64,000 nucleotides of DNA from Colwellia sp. TT2012 (GTDB taxonomy: Bacteria; Pseudomonadota; Gammaproteobacteria; Enterobacterales; Alteromonadaceae). Under the pieces are notes generated by a model that did not search any database, was not told where the DNA came from, and saw nothing but the letters and a program-made list of their open reading frames with translations. Shown here piece after piece: positions 34,754-44,107 of this stretch. The stretch is taken from the NCBI RefSeq assembly GCF_001440345.1, contig NZ_LJYX01000014.1:1-64000 (forward strand), read 5' to 3'. The position numbers were made by a program, and so were the translations under genes. Each line of letters opens with the position of its first letter. Positions within the stretch are counted from its first letter, which is position 1.

Positions 34754-35650
34754 ATGTCAGTGTCAATTGCCTATTTGGCGGTACTATTAATATGGTCTAC
34801 CACCCCATTAGGTATAGTGTGGAGTAGCGAGTCAATTAATCCCAGTTTAGCGGTATTACTTAGAATGCTTATTGCTTTAATACTCGGTGCACTAGTGATT
34901 AAAGTGCGCAAAATCAATCTGCCTTGGCACAAACAAGCATTAAGGTTATATAGCTACTCAGCACTTGGCATCTTTGGCGGCATGATCTGTACATACTTAG
35001 CTGCACCCTATTTATCATCAGGCATTATTTCGCTAGTCTTTGGTCTGTCCCCTGTTATCTCGGCGGTATTAGCAAAGAGGATATTAGCCGAGCCCAATAT
35101 CAGCGCTATTCGTAAATTTTCTATGGTTATTTCATTGCTTGGTTTAGCTGTGGTTTGCTCTGATAATTTCACTTTAGCGGACGATGGTATTTATGGAGTG
35201 ATTTTTATTTTATTAGCGGTGTTCTTCTTTAGCTTAAGTGGTGTGTTGGTGAAAAGTGTCTCAATAGCTATTCATCCATTAGCAACAACTGTTGGTGCGT
35301 TAACCGTAGCGACACCTATGTTCTTATTAACCTGGTTGGTTTTGGATGGCACCTTACCGGTTGAACTGTGGCAAGCAAGGTCTATTTGGTCAACGCTATA
35401 TTTAGGGGTATTTGGTTCATTGATTGGTTTCTATGCTTATTTTACCGTATTGCAAAAGTTATCAGCCAGTAGTGTTACCTTAATAACCCTAATTACTCCG
35501 GTAGTTGCCTTGAGTTTAGGTGCGATGTTAAACGGTGAAGTGATTAACGATAAACTGATGTTAGGTGCTGCTATGGTGTTATTTGGCTTGGCTATTTATC
35601 ACTTTGGCCATTTAATTCCTGGCATTAAAAAGAAGCGTATCAGTAGTTAA
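34754..35650 (+). CDS. EamA/DMT-family transporter
   Basis: 298 residues with ten hydrophobic helices in two EamA repeats (about 1-140 and 147-285). Start motif YLAVLLIWSTTPLGIVWSS, the family's first-helix TxP pattern, and the second repeat around SGVLVKSVSIAIHPLATTVG. Perfect AAAGGAGAG before the ATG. Likely exports a metabolite or amino acid; substrate not inferable. Monocistronic, ended by the strong terminator at 35692-35738. Confidence 0.9.
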   Translation: MSVSIAYLAVLLIWSTTPLGIVWSSESINPSLAVLLRMLIALILGALVIKVRKINLPWHKQALRLYSYSALGIFGGMICTYLAAPYLSSGIISLVFGLSPVISAVLAKRILAEPNISAIRKFSMVISLLGLAVVCSDNFTLADDGIYGVIFILLAVFFFSLSGVLVKSVSIAIHPLATTVGALTVATPMFLLTWLVLDGTLPVELWQARSIWSTLYLGVFGSLIGFYAYFTVLQKLSASSVTLITLITPVVALSLGAMLNGEVINDKLMLGAAMVLFGLAIYHFGHLIPGIKKKRISS

Positions 35651-35691
35651 TGACAAATAAACAGTGCTGATAATATAGTGACCATGAACAT

Positions 35692-35738
35692 AAAAAGCGG
35701 AACAGACCTTAGTTAAACTAAGGTCTGTTCCGCTTTTT
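35692..35738. terminator. Strong hairpin terminator, usable both ways
   Basis: A 20-bp near-perfect stem (AAAAAGCGGAACAGACCTTA with its complement) and T tracts on both sides, between the convergent EamA and DoxX genes. Confidence 0.93.
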
Positions 35739-35770
35739 TATTAGTTATTAGTGGCAAGGTGACTAACTCA

Positions 35771-36469
35771 CTAACTCAAGTGTTTTTCGACCATTAAAAA
35801 TCGCTGCGCTAGGTAATGGTCAACACTGGTATAACGGCCAGCGCCAATAAAAAACAATGCGAGTAGCATAATAAAATACGTGGTTGAAAATTCTATACCA
35901 TTATTTAACACCACTATACTACCCTTTTCATACAGCCAATCAGTATTACCATGTTCAGCTAGCAGCTCACGCATTTTTTTAAGTCGTATGGCTGTTTGTT
36001 CGCTGTTCTCTAAACTCGCTTGCGCACTTTCCACTCCCAACCAAGTGGCAACTTTCGCCGGGCTAATAGCACTATTGGTCGGTGTAATAGCAAACCAGCC
36101 GTTATCAACATGAACCGTTGTTGCGGCAATTATCATGGTAAACATCAGCGGAATACTAATTAAACGCGTTAATGCGCCAATTAATAATAACCAACCACCA
36201 AAAAACTCAACTAAAATAACCAAGTTTGCTAACAGTGCTGGAAACGGTAAACCTAAGCCCCAATCACTGTTGCCAAACCAAGCAATAATATTGGGATCAG
36301 CCAAAATGGCACTAAACCCTGTAACGTTTTCATTGAGTAATTGCGTTTTACTAAAGCCAGCCATGATAAATACTGGCGCAAGATAGAGCCTTATTAATAA
36401 CGCAGGTATGCCATCAAAGTGTTTAAGCTGGGTTAAAAACCTCTGGTAGTAATGTTGTAGTGTTTGCAT
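35771..36469 (-). CDS. DoxX-family membrane protein
   Basis: 232 residues with four hydrophobic helices. LLIRLYLAPVFIMAGFSKTQ, GWLLLIGALTRLISIPLMFTM and the last helix YFIMLLALFFIGAGRYTSVDHYL match DoxX/DoxD. The family usually reduces or transfers sulfur or quinone partners, or supports redox homeostasis. A 60-residue loop (SPAKVATWLGVESAQAS.. MRELLAEHGNT) between helices 3 and 4 is longer than in short DoxX proteins. Single gene. Confidence 0.88.
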   Translation of the reverse strand: MQTLQHYYQRFLTQLKHFDGIPALLIRLYLAPVFIMAGFSKTQLLNENVTGFSAILADPNIIAWFGNSDWGLGLPFPALLANLVILVEFFGGWLLLIGALTRLISIPLMFTMIIAATTVHVDNGWFAITPTNSAISPAKVATWLGVESAQASLENSEQTAIRLKKMRELLAEHGNTDWLYEKGSIVVLNNGIEFSTTYFIMLLALFFIGAGRYTSVDHYLAQRFLMVEKHLS

Positions 36470-36683
36470 AGTGACGGTCTTATCAAGAAATAAAGCGATT
36501 AATGATAAGAACGCTTTAGTTGCTAAAGACTTTCAACTTACTCATTAATTAATAAAAACAACCGTTTGACCCTTAGTAGCCATAAATAGTTACAATCTAG
36601 CTAAAGCCATATGTTAAGTTTTGGTAAACATTAAGGTAGTATAGAGGTGAGAATTTTTAATTTAATCAATTTAAGATATATAT

Positions 36684-38594
36684 ATGAATAATAAACCAGG
36701 CATTATAAAACGGATCTTTTCTTCGCTATGGCGCGTATTAAGCTTTACTCGCTCAATAGTGGTAAACCTAGTATTTTTTATACTGTTATTCGGCTTCATT
36801 GGCGTCATTTCAAGTGGTGATGAACAAGTACAAGTACCGGACAAAACGGCCTTAGTGTTAAACCTTGTTGGTGATGTGGTAGAGCAAAAGCGTGAAGTTG
36901 ACCCGATAGAGGCTTTTTTATCAGAAGCACTGGAGCAACAAGAAGATCAACCAGAAATTTTACTTACCGATATCTTAGACGTTATTGCTAAAGCGAAAAA
37001 TGATGATCGGGTAGAAATATTAGTTTTACAACTACAAGGCTTAAACAGAGCCGGTTTAACTAAGTTGCAAGATATTGCTAAAGCGCTAGAGGACTTTAAA
37101 AGTAGCGGCAAGACAATTATTGCCCTTGGTGACCAATTTTCACAAGACCAATACTATTTAGCCAGTACGGCGAATAACATTTGGTTAAACCCACAAGGCT
37201 TTATGTTACTTGACGGTTATGGTCGCTATAAAATGTACTTTAAGTCAGCATTAGATAAATTAGCCATCAATCAACACATCTTTCGTGTTGGTACCTTTAA
37301 ATCAGCAGTTGAACCCTTTATTCGTGATGACATGTCTGCTGCGGCCAAAGAAGCCAATAAACTTTGGCTCACTGACTTATGGCAGCAATACAAAGAAGAT
37401 GTGGCCGAGCGTCGAGGCTTTGCTATCGATAACTTTGATGAAAACATTGATACTCTAGTCGCTAAATTTAGTGCGGCTGACAGTAGTTTTGCCCAGTATG
37501 CCCTTGATAATAACTGGGTTGATCAACTCAAATCACGCGAAGAAATGCGCACCGAGCTTATTGATTTAGTGGGTAAGAACAAAAAAGGCGATAGCTACAG
37601 CCATATCGGCTACCAAGATTATATTGCCGCCACGAATTCATTGCTAGATGAAAGCGCAGTGGATGCTGATAGCGGTAGCGATAAAGTTGCTATTATTGTT
37701 GCCAAAGGAACTATTTTAGATGGCACGCAAAAGCCAGGTACTATTGGTGGTGACAGTACCGCTAAATTATTGCGTAAAGCACGATTTAATGATGATGTTA
37801 AAGCCGTAGTATTACGCGTTGATAGCCCAGGTGGTAGCGCATACGCTTCAGAAATCATTCGCCAAGAAATTGAATTGTTGAAAAAGGCGGGTAAGCCTGT
37901 CGTCGCTTCAATGGGCACCTATGCTGCCTCTGGTGGTTACTGGATTTCAGCACCTGCAGATATCATTTACGCATCGCCATCCACTATCACAGGTTCAATT
38001 GGTATTTTTGGCATGATGATGACTTTTGAAGATTCTTTAAGCAAAATGGGTATTCACACCGATGGTGTCGGTACCACCGATATAGCCGGCTTTGGCCCCA
38101 CCCAAGCCCTAACACCAGGCATGGCGCAATTATTTCAATTATCGATAAACAAAGGTTACCAAGATTTTATTCAATTAGTTGCCAACAATCGTAATATGAC
38201 CCTTGCTGAAGTTGATAGTATTGCGCAAGGTCGAGTGTGGTCCGGTAAAAAAGCCAAAGAGCTTGGCTTAGTTGATGAACTAGGTAGCTTAACCGACGCG
38301 GTTGTTGCGGCAGCAAACCTAGCTAAACTTGAACACTATGACACCCTGCTCATTGAAAAAGAGCAATCTTCGCGCAGTAAAATAATGCAACAAATACTGG
38401 GTAAGTCATCAGCTGTGATCAGCTTTTTTGTAACCAGCCAAGAGCATAGCTCAATTGATTTAACCAGCAATGCGGTCAATAATAAACCTTTATCACAATT
38501 CATTAAGATGATAAAAGCTGAGTTAACACAAATGAACCAGTTTAATGACCCACAAGGTCGCTATACTTTATGTATCGCTTGTAGTGCCAACTAA
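36684..38594 (+). CDS. sppA: Signal peptide peptidase SppA (protease IV)
   Basis: 636 residues, the long two-domain form. A signal-anchor helix (about 22-45) tethers it to the inner membrane facing the periplasm. Catalytic Lys is K206 in GTFKSAVEPF; nucleophile Ser is S416 in GTYAASGGYW. GVGTTDIAGFGPTQALTPGM and the ending ITGSIGIFGMM are conserved. It degrades signal peptides left by leader peptidase. Terminator at 38622-38657. Confidence 0.95.
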   Translation: MNNKPGIIKRIFSSLWRVLSFTRSIVVNLVFFILLFGFIGVISSGDEQVQVPDKTALVLNLVGDVVEQKREVDPIEAFLSEALEQQEDQPEILLTDILDVIAKAKNDDRVEILVLQLQGLNRAGLTKLQDIAKALEDFKSSGKTIIALGDQFSQDQYYLASTANNIWLNPQGFMLLDGYGRYKMYFKSALDKLAINQHIFRVGTFKSAVEPFIRDDMSAAAKEANKLWLTDLWQQYKEDVAERRGFAIDNFDENIDTLVAKFSAADSSFAQYALDNNWVDQLKSREEMRTELIDLVGKNKKGDSYSHIGYQDYIAATNSLLDESAVDADSGSDKVAIIVAKGTILDGTQKPGTIGGDSTAKLLRKARFNDDVKAVVLRVDSPGGSAYASEIIRQEIELLKKAGKPVVASMGTYAASGGYWISAPADIIYASPSTITGSIGIFGMMMTFEDSLSKMGIHTDGVGTTDIAGFGPTQALTPGMAQLFQLSINKGYQDFIQLVANNRNMTLAEVDSIAQGRVWSGKKAKELGLVDELGSLTDAVVAAANLAKLEHYDTLLIEKEQSSRSKIMQQILGKSSAVISFFVTSQEHSSIDLTSNAVNNKPLSQFIKMIKAELTQMNQFNDPQGRYTLCIACSAN

Positions 38595-38621
38595 GCGCGA
38601 CAGTAACAGTTTTTAATGCAT

Positions 38622-38657
38622 AGAGGTAGTTATGAAAATAACTACCTCTTTTTTTAT
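38622..38657 (+). terminator. Rho-independent terminator after sppA
   Basis: Stem AGAGGTAGTTAT / ATAACTACCTCT with a GAAA loop and T9 tract. Confidence 0.93.
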
Positions 38658-38912
38658 TAACTAACCTGAACTCTGGATAATGAGTGCTTGATGGTTAAGT
38701 AAAAACAACGACTTACGGTTGTTAAGAACAAAATATACAAGATTAAGTAGCAATATACACTATCAATGTTTCAATTTATTCGATTATCAAGGCAAAACGT
38801 TTATGAATAACGGGTTATTTATCGACGTGTTAACGCTGAGAATCGGATAAAGGGAATATTGAGCAAGTGCTGCTTATCCAGAGTTCAGGTTAACTACCTC
38901 CCAAAGTCTACT

Positions 38913-39074
38913 TATACCATTTTCATTAAGTTTGTGATCTTGTTGTGCTCAGGAAAAACATTTCAGGACAAGGCGTTCGATTGAGCAATAGCTGGCTATT
39001 GGGATTGACATCAACGTAGTCTTGGGGTGTTTTAACCAGCACAAGTGGGCAATAACTTACTGAAATTGGTATTA
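38913..39074. repeat. Dispersed palindromic repeat family 1, copy 3
   Basis: Ends TACCATTTTCATTAA and TACTGAAATTGGTA, centre CAATAGCTGGCTATTG. It stands in the 625-bp stretch between the sppA terminator and ansA, which otherwise holds only AT-rich sequence without a gene. Confidence 0.88.
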
Positions 39075-39282
39075 AACAACCCGGGTATCACCTATCCGCT
39101 AAAGAATTGTCGTCGAGACTGAAATCATTCAGCAAGTGCTATAGCAAGTATCCTGCATGCTAAGATATAATACCAAGTCTATTAATTAATTTGCCACTCA
39201 TTGCCACTCAGCGATAATTATCAGGCTTAGAGGTAAGGTATAATTACTCGTTTATAAAATCTACAACATAGCATTAAGAATT

Positions 39283-40296
39283 ATGATAAAAAAAAGAATT
39301 TATGTTGCCTACACCGGCGGTACTATTGGTATGAAGCAAAGCACCCAAGGCTTTGTACCGGCTAAAGGCCATCTGAGTGAATCAATCAAGGCTCTGCCTG
39401 AATTTCATCGCAGTGAAATGCCAGATTTTACCATCAGTGAATATCAGCCGTTAATTGATTCCTCCAATATGACGCCAAGAGATTGGCAACGTATCGCCGA
39501 TGATATTAAAGCCAACTATGATGATTATGATGGTTTTGTTGTGTTACATGGTACCGATACCATGGCTTATACCAGCTCAGCTTTGTCTTTTATGTTTGAG
39601 AATTTAAGCAAACCCGTCATTGTTACCGGCTCACAAATACCCTTTAGTCAACTGCGCTCTGATGGCCAAGTTAATGTGTTAAATGCCTTATACATAGCGG
39701 CTAATTACCCCATTAGTGAAGTTGGTTTGTTTTTCAATAACAAACTCTACCGTGGTAATCGGTGTATAAAAGCCTATGCCGATGGCTTTAACGCCTTCGA
39801 TTCCCCAAATATGCCAGTATTACTTGAAGCAGGTATCAATATTCAATTAGTGGCGGGAAAGATAGCGCCAAGCATTGAAAAAGTGCCGCCACTACAACTG
39901 GCAAAAATCACTCCGCAGCCCATCGGTGTAGTGCACTTATACCCAGGTATAAGCAGTGCCGTCATTGAAAATACCATAAAACAACCGGTCAAAGCCCTTA
40001 TTTTACGCAGCTACGGTGTTGGTAATGCGCCACAAGATAAAGCCTTACTCGCTTGTTTAAGCAAAGCGAAAGAGCAAGGTATCGTGGTGGTTAACTGTAG
40101 CCAATGTATCAAAGGCACGGTCAATATGTCTGGCTATGCCACAGGCAATGCCTTGAGCGAGGTCGGTGTCATCAGTGGTCATGATATGACCCTAGAGGCA
40201 ACATTAACTAAATTACATTACTTATTAAGTAAAAACTTAAGCTATGACGAAATGTGCCAACAAATGCAATTAAGTTTACGTGGTGAACTTACTTAA
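39283..40296 (+). CDS. ansA: L-asparaginase I (cytosolic)
   Basis: 337 residues. First Thr motif YVAYTGGTIGM (residues 8-16), second VVLHGTDTMAYTSSALSFM (about 86-104) with the Thr-Asp pair, then TGSQIPFSQLRSDG and NKLYRGNRCIKAYADGFNAF. No signal peptide, so the cytosolic type I enzyme, which hydrolyses asparagine to aspartate and ammonia. A direct repeat of its last 28 codons follows it, downstream of the stop. A terminator hairpin at 40407-40454 separates it from minE. Confidence 0.93.
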   Translation: MIKKRIYVAYTGGTIGMKQSTQGFVPAKGHLSESIKALPEFHRSEMPDFTISEYQPLIDSSNMTPRDWQRIADDIKANYDDYDGFVVLHGTDTMAYTSSALSFMFENLSKPVIVTGSQIPFSQLRSDGQVNVLNALYIAANYPISEVGLFFNNKLYRGNRCIKAYADGFNAFDSPNMPVLLEAGINIQLVAGKIAPSIEKVPPLQLAKITPQPIGVVHLYPGISSAVIENTIKQPVKALILRSYGVGNAPQDKALLACLSKAKEQGIVVVNCSQCIKGTVNMSGYATGNALSEVGVISGHDMTLEATLTKLHYLLSKNLSYDEMCQQMQLSLRGELT

Positions 40297-40394
40297 GCAT
40301 TTAATTAATCAAGTAAAAACTTAAGCTATGACGAAATGTGCCAACAAATGCAATTAAGTTTACGTGGTGAACTTACCTAAGCATTTAATTACTC
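40227..40394 (+). repeat. 84-bp tandem duplication at the ansA 3' end
   Basis: Two nearly identical units (40227-40310 and 40311-40394) contain the last codons of ansA and its stop. The second is out of the gene because the first keeps its stop. The length is a multiple of 3. They differ at few sites (ACTTAA against ACCTAA, AATTAATC against AATTACTC). Confidence 0.95.
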
Positions 40395-40406
40395 GAGTAA
40401 AATGAT

Positions 40407-40454
40407 AAAACACCATTACTCAGCCGGTAGTCCTTGCTGAAAGTTGGTGTTTTT
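40407..40454. terminator. Bidirectional terminator between ansA and minE
   Basis: Stem AAAACACCA / TGGTGTTTTT with an inner CAGC/GCTG, serving the convergent ansA and minCDE units. Confidence 0.8.
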
Positions 40455-40481
40455 CGATATATTGAGGCAAGGTTAATAAAC

Positions 40482-40760
40482 TTAACTGCTACCCTGCTCA
40501 TCATGTAATTCAATATTGAGCTCTAACACGTTTAAATCGCCATCTTTATTATCAAGCTTGATCGAAAAACTTTCATCCGATACTTTGATGTACTTACGCA
40601 ATACCACTAGAATATCTGCGGTAAGTTGTGGTAAATAATCGGGCTGCTTATTGCGGCTATTACGTTCATGAGCAACGATGATTTGCAGACGCTCTTTCGC
40701 CCTGGACGCTGTGGTTACCTGCTTTTCTTTTTTGCGTAAAAAATAATCCAGTAATGCCAT
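40482..40760 (-). CDS. minE: Cell division topological specificity factor MinE
   Basis: 92 residues from ATG 40760 (MALLDYFLRKKEKQVTTASR), the conserved membrane-targeting amphipathic start, then AKERLQIIVAHERNSRNKQPDYLP and the topological specificity domain. MinE stimulates MinD ATPase and drives the pole-to-pole oscillation. The gene begins directly after the minD stop. A longer upstream frame that overlaps minD is not used. Confidence 0.95.
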   Translation of the reverse strand: MALLDYFLRKKEKQVTTASRAKERLQIIVAHERNSRNKQPDYLPQLTADILVVLRKYIKVSDESFSIKLDNKDGDLNVLELNIELHDEQGSS

Positions 40761-40761
40761 G

Positions 40762-41571
40762 TTATCCTCCAAACATCCGACTAAAGATGCCTTTTTTCTC
40801 AGCGAGTAAAAACCTAAACTCAATCGTTTCACCTAACAGGCGATCAATGACATCTTGGTAAGCTTGACCGGCATCACTGTCGGTATCTAAAATAACTGGC
40901 TCGCCCGCATTTGATGCCTTAAGCACGGATTGTGACTCAGGAATAACACCTAACAGCGGTATCGACAGAATATCTTCTACATCCTCGACACTCAGCATTT
41001 CACCTTCAGCTACACGTTTCGGGCAATAACGTGTTAATAATAAATGCTCTTTTATCGGCTCTAAGCCAAGTTCAGCTCTACGTGAACGACTTGCTAACAT
41101 GCCTAAGATTCTATCAGAGTCACGTACCGATGATACTTCAGGATTGGTGGTTACTATAGCCTCATCGGCATAATAAAGCGCCATCATGGCCCCAGCCTCA
41201 ATACCTGCAGGAGAATCACAAATGATAAAGTCATAAAGTTTACCAAGGTCATCCAGCACCTTACCAACATTTTCTTTATTCAAGGCATCTTTATCACGTG
41301 TTTGTGAGGCGGGTAATATAGATAAACTACTGACACGTTTATCTTTAATTAAAGCCTGATTTAAGGTGGCTTCACCATTAATTACATTGACAAAATCGTA
41401 TACCACACGACGTTCACAGCCCATGATCAGATCTAGATTTCGTAAGCCTATATCAAAATCAATTAATACTACTTTATGTCCTTTTAACGCTAAACCAAGA
41501 CCAATTGCAGCACTAGATGTCGTTTTGCCAACACCGCCCTTTCCTGATGTAACTACTATTATTCGTGCCAT
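40762..41571 (-). CDS. minD: Septum site-determining ATPase MinD
   Basis: 269-residue deviant Walker ATPase (GKGGVGKTTSSA at 10-21; DFDIGLRNLDLIMGCE), with the switch region CDSPAGIEAGAM. The C-terminal amphipathic membrane-targeting helix KKGIFSRMFGG is present. It recruits MinC to the membrane and oscillates with MinE. Second gene of minC-minD-minE, 29 bp after minC. Confidence 0.97.
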   Translation of the reverse strand: MARIIVVTSGKGGVGKTTSSAAIGLGLALKGHKVVLIDFDIGLRNLDLIMGCERRVVYDFVNVINGEATLNQALIKDKRVSSLSILPASQTRDKDALNKENVGKVLDDLGKLYDFIICDSPAGIEAGAMMALYYADEAIVTTNPEVSSVRDSDRILGMLASRSRRAELGLEPIKEHLLLTRYCPKRVAEGEMLSVEDVEDILSIPLLGVIPESQSVLKASNAGEPVILDTDSDAGQAYQDVIDRLLGETIEFRFLLAEKKGIFSRMFGG

Positions 41572-41600
41572 AGACAGAATATCCCTTTATAAGTTAAAAA

Positions 41601-42320
41601 TTAAATGAGTTTTGATGACGTTAGCTCGTTGTCGGTCAAATGAATATATACCGGTGAGTCCCAGTGTTGCTCCATGGACTCACTTAGCCAATAGTTACCA
41701 TTAATAGAAACCAACTCAGCCTGAAGATTTTGACAATATATTTGCGCGCTATGATGGCCTGTTGCGCCGGCAATGGCGCGACCACGTAAAGAGCCATAGA
41801 CGTGAATATTACCATCGGCAATAACTTCAGCGCCCGCTGAAACTGAGCCGATAATGACTAAATTTTGCTCTTTAGCATACACTTGCTGACCCGAGCGAAC
41901 CGGGCCTCGGTGTATTTTATCCGTGTATAAATGACGTTGCGTTGTCACCGCTACGCTTTCAGTCTTGGCAACTACCGCCTCTTTGCTCATCTTGGCTTTT
42001 GTCGCGGTATTGGCTTTCGCTGTATTAACAAATGAATATCCAAGATCACGAATTAACTGACGTTGCGCTTTAGCGATAACGCCGGTAAAACCGACAAAGG
42101 TAAAATCAAATTCTTCAATTAATGTTTTTATCCCTTGATAATTAATCGAGTCGTTGATTTTTTCAACATTTACCACGACGGGAACTCGGTAAAAAAAATC
42201 AGGCGCTTGCGCGACTTTATGGGTTAGATCAGCACGAATATCCGCTAATACTGACGTTTTCAAATGTAAAACAGACAGGGTAAAACTTGACCCTTTAAAT
42301 TCAATGCTGGCATCAGCCAT
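41601..42320 (-). CDS. minC: Septum site-determining protein MinC
   Basis: 239 residues from ATG 42320 (MADASIEFKGSSFTLSVLHL). The N-terminal FtsZ-inhibiting domain is followed by a linker and the beta-helical C-terminal domain: RGPVRSGQQVYAKEQ, LVIIGSVSAGAEVIADGNIH and VYGSLRGRAIAGATGH. Blocks FtsZ ring formation near the poles with MinD. An upstream in-frame ATG at 42371 is less likely since it adds residues not found in MinC. Confidence 0.95.
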   Translation of the reverse strand: MADASIEFKGSSFTLSVLHLKTSVLADIRADLTHKVAQAPDFFYRVPVVVNVEKINDSINYQGIKTLIEEFDFTFVGFTGVIAKAQRQLIRDLGYSFVNTAKANTATKAKMSKEAVVAKTESVAVTTQRHLYTDKIHRGPVRSGQQVYAKEQNLVIIGSVSAGAEVIADGNIHVYGSLRGRAIAGATGHHSAQIYCQNLQAELVSINGNYWLSESMEQHWDSPVYIHLTDNELTSSKLI

Positions 42321-42430
42321 AAAGAAGGCTTCCCTAAATAAGACAAGTGACGGTATCTCGCTAATCATCAACTCACTAATATTAGCGCCACAATAACAAG
42401 CAGATAATAATATTGAAAATGTAAAAGTAT

Positions 42431-42712
42431 TTATAAAACGCTTTTTAAGGTGGAAATCAAAGCATCTTGTCCAAGTTGATACTTTTTAATTTTATTATTC
42501 GCCATTAATAATGAATAACTTAAATTAATGGCCGCCACCAATAAAGCACGCTCACGGCTACCAATACCCGTTTGTTGCTTGATATCCTTACACATATCAG
42601 CGAGGCTGTTAGCGGCTTGATTTAAATCCTCTGCTTGCTCAGCTGAGCAAGTAAACTGATGTAGCTTGCCCAAAATTTCAATGCTGATGCCTGTAGAGTC
42701 TTCAGTAATCAT
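42431..42712 (-). CDS. zapA: Z-ring accessory protein ZapA
   Basis: 93 residues. GISIEILGKLHQFTCSAEQA is the beta-hairpin globular start, then LNQAANSLADMCKDIKQQTG and ALLVAAINLSYSLLMANNKI as the long coiled-coil helix. ZapA cross-links FtsZ filaments at midcell. Lies just after the small coiled-coil gene 42724-42942, as in many gammaproteobacteria, and is followed by minC, a division cluster. Confidence 0.93.
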   Translation of the reverse strand: MITEDSTGISIEILGKLHQFTCSAEQAEDLNQAANSLADMCKDIKQQTGIGSRERALLVAAINLSYSLLMANNKIKKYQLGQDALISTLKSVL

Positions 42713-42723
42713 TAATTAAGCTC

Positions 42724-42942
42724 TTATGCACTTTGTAATTTACCTAGTAGGTTTGTTAAAACGTCATTGGTCTGTTTTTGTTTTTCTTCACCTTCAATGG
42801 CTTCAAGTTGCAAGGTTTCATTTTCATCAATAAGCACGGTTTTTTGCTGCTCTAGTTCAGCCACTTGATTTTTTAGCTGGTTATTTTTTTCAATGATGTC
42901 TTCAATCAGTTGTTCGAGTTGAGGGAGAGTATTTTCTAACAT
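42724..42942 (-). CDS. TIGR02449-type small coiled-coil protein
   Basis: 72 residues that form a nearly continuous coiled coil (MLENTLPQLEQLIEDIIEKN, then NQLKNQVAELEQQKTVLIDE and NETLQLEA). This ZapB-like protein is usually found directly upstream of zapA, as here (11-bp gap), and is probably part of the division machinery. Family recognition is by length, coil and position. The Z-ring link is inferred. Confidence 0.8.
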   Translation of the reverse strand: MLENTLPQLEQLIEDIIEKNNQLKNQVAELEQQKTVLIDENETLQLEAIEGEEKQKQTNDVLTNLLGKLQSA

Positions 42943-43396
42943 AAGGCGCTCTTATTAACTGTAGTAAATTTAAGGCTGCAAATTTAATCTAAAGTGAGGC
43001 AAAATGCTACCTTTTAGCGCGATTATCGGCTTAATTTATGTAACAAATTTTAATGTTTGGTGGGATTAGCTAATTACGCTCAAAAAATACACTTTCAGGG
43101 TAAAAAACAAGCGGTGAATCTTTATTACCGCTAAGGGCTTTCATGCTACTTTATTGACCATTCGCTAGACAATGCTGGGTCAATAGCCATGGGGTATAAA
43201 GCCAAGGGTAGTAAATTTTTCTCAAATTCTAACCGTGGGAACTAATAGACTGTTTCGCCAGCAAGTAAACGATGTCATGGCGGATTATATTGATGGCAAT
43301 TATTTAAGCTAAGACTAGTCAAAAGTTACTTACAGATTGTTAGCAAACAATTACGTAGCAGTCACTTAAATAAAGGCATGGATAATAAGAATTTTG
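42943..43396. other. Intergenic region, possible remnants only
   Basis: 454 bp. Plus-strand fragments FIDHSLDNAGSIAMGYKAKG and LFRQQVNDVMADYIDGNYLS, separated by stops, may be the tail of a dead gene I cannot name. No 6S RNA-like hairpin was recognised although zapA is near. Confidence 0.35.
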
Positions 43397-43729
43397 TTAG
43401 CCGCAACACTTTTTATATTTTTTGCCACTGCCACATGAACAAGGATCATTACGCTTCGGTGTTTGGTCGAATCGAGTCGTGGTGGGTTTGTTGAGTATGG
43501 CGTTAAGTTCAATGATATTTTCATCGCTGGCGCTGTCTACAGTAATATCAGCAAAAAGTTCATTATCGGCAACTAAGCTCGATACTTCGAGTTTTCTTTC
43601 ATCACTACTAACCACTAGCGTTAATGGTTTTTTTTCAGTACCAAGTTTTACAGCACGTTTATTGTTATAACCTGTGGTGACATGGTTATGTCTGGTGTGG
43701 ATACGTCCTTTGTAATAAAGATCGTGCAT
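43397..43729 (-). CDS. SWIM/SEC-C metal-binding protein (PBPRA1643-like)
   Basis: 110 residues: MHDLYYKGRIHTRHNHVTTG, NNKRAVKLGTEKKPLTLVVS, a mid-domain and the C-terminal SEC-C zinc motif DPCSCGSGKKYKKCCG. Matches a family seen in marine gammaproteobacteria, TIGR04102-like. The SEC-C motif is the one that ends SecA, where zinc binding helps SecB contact. Role here unknown. GGAG precedes the ATG. Confidence 0.88.
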   Translation of the reverse strand: MHDLYYKGRIHTRHNHVTTGYNNKRAVKLGTEKKPLTLVVSSDERKLEVSSLVADNELFADITVDSASDENIIELNAILNKPTTTRFDQTPKRNDPCSCGSGKKYKKCCG

Positions 43730-43875
43730 GATTTTCTCCGCTAATTTAAATGCTTGCTTTAAGCGCGGCAGTATAACGTAACGTGGTAAATAGTCGACCG
43801 TTGAATGGACTCTCTGGCTTTTATTTTATCATTTACCCCAAAGCTCAGATATATAATGTCCCTATATAGCCATAT

Positions 43876-44027
43876 TATACCAATTTCACTAAGTTATGGC
43901 CCACTTGTGGGGGTAAAATAGCCCAAAACTACAATCCCAATAGGCCACTATTGGTCAATCGAGCGCCTTGTCCTGAAATATTTTTGCTGAGCACAATAAG
44001 ATCACAAACTTAATGAAAATAGTATTA
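43876..44027. repeat. Dispersed palindromic repeat family 1, copy 4
   Basis: Starts TACCAATTTCACTAAG and ends AACTTAATGAAAATAGTA. Opposite orientation to copies 2, 3 and 5. It fills most of the space between the SEC-C gene and the YkgJ-type gene. Confidence 0.85.
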
Positions 44028-44107
44028 CTAATAAAAATTCATGTTTAGAGTGCTTGAGTAACATCAATGATACAATAAGGCTTGGTATACCTACTCACTA
44101 GTGAACT

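Noticed and set aside
42943..43396. 6S RNA near zapA
   Set aside because: zapA is often near ssrS, but no long central-bubble hairpin was seen here and the neighbour is minC.
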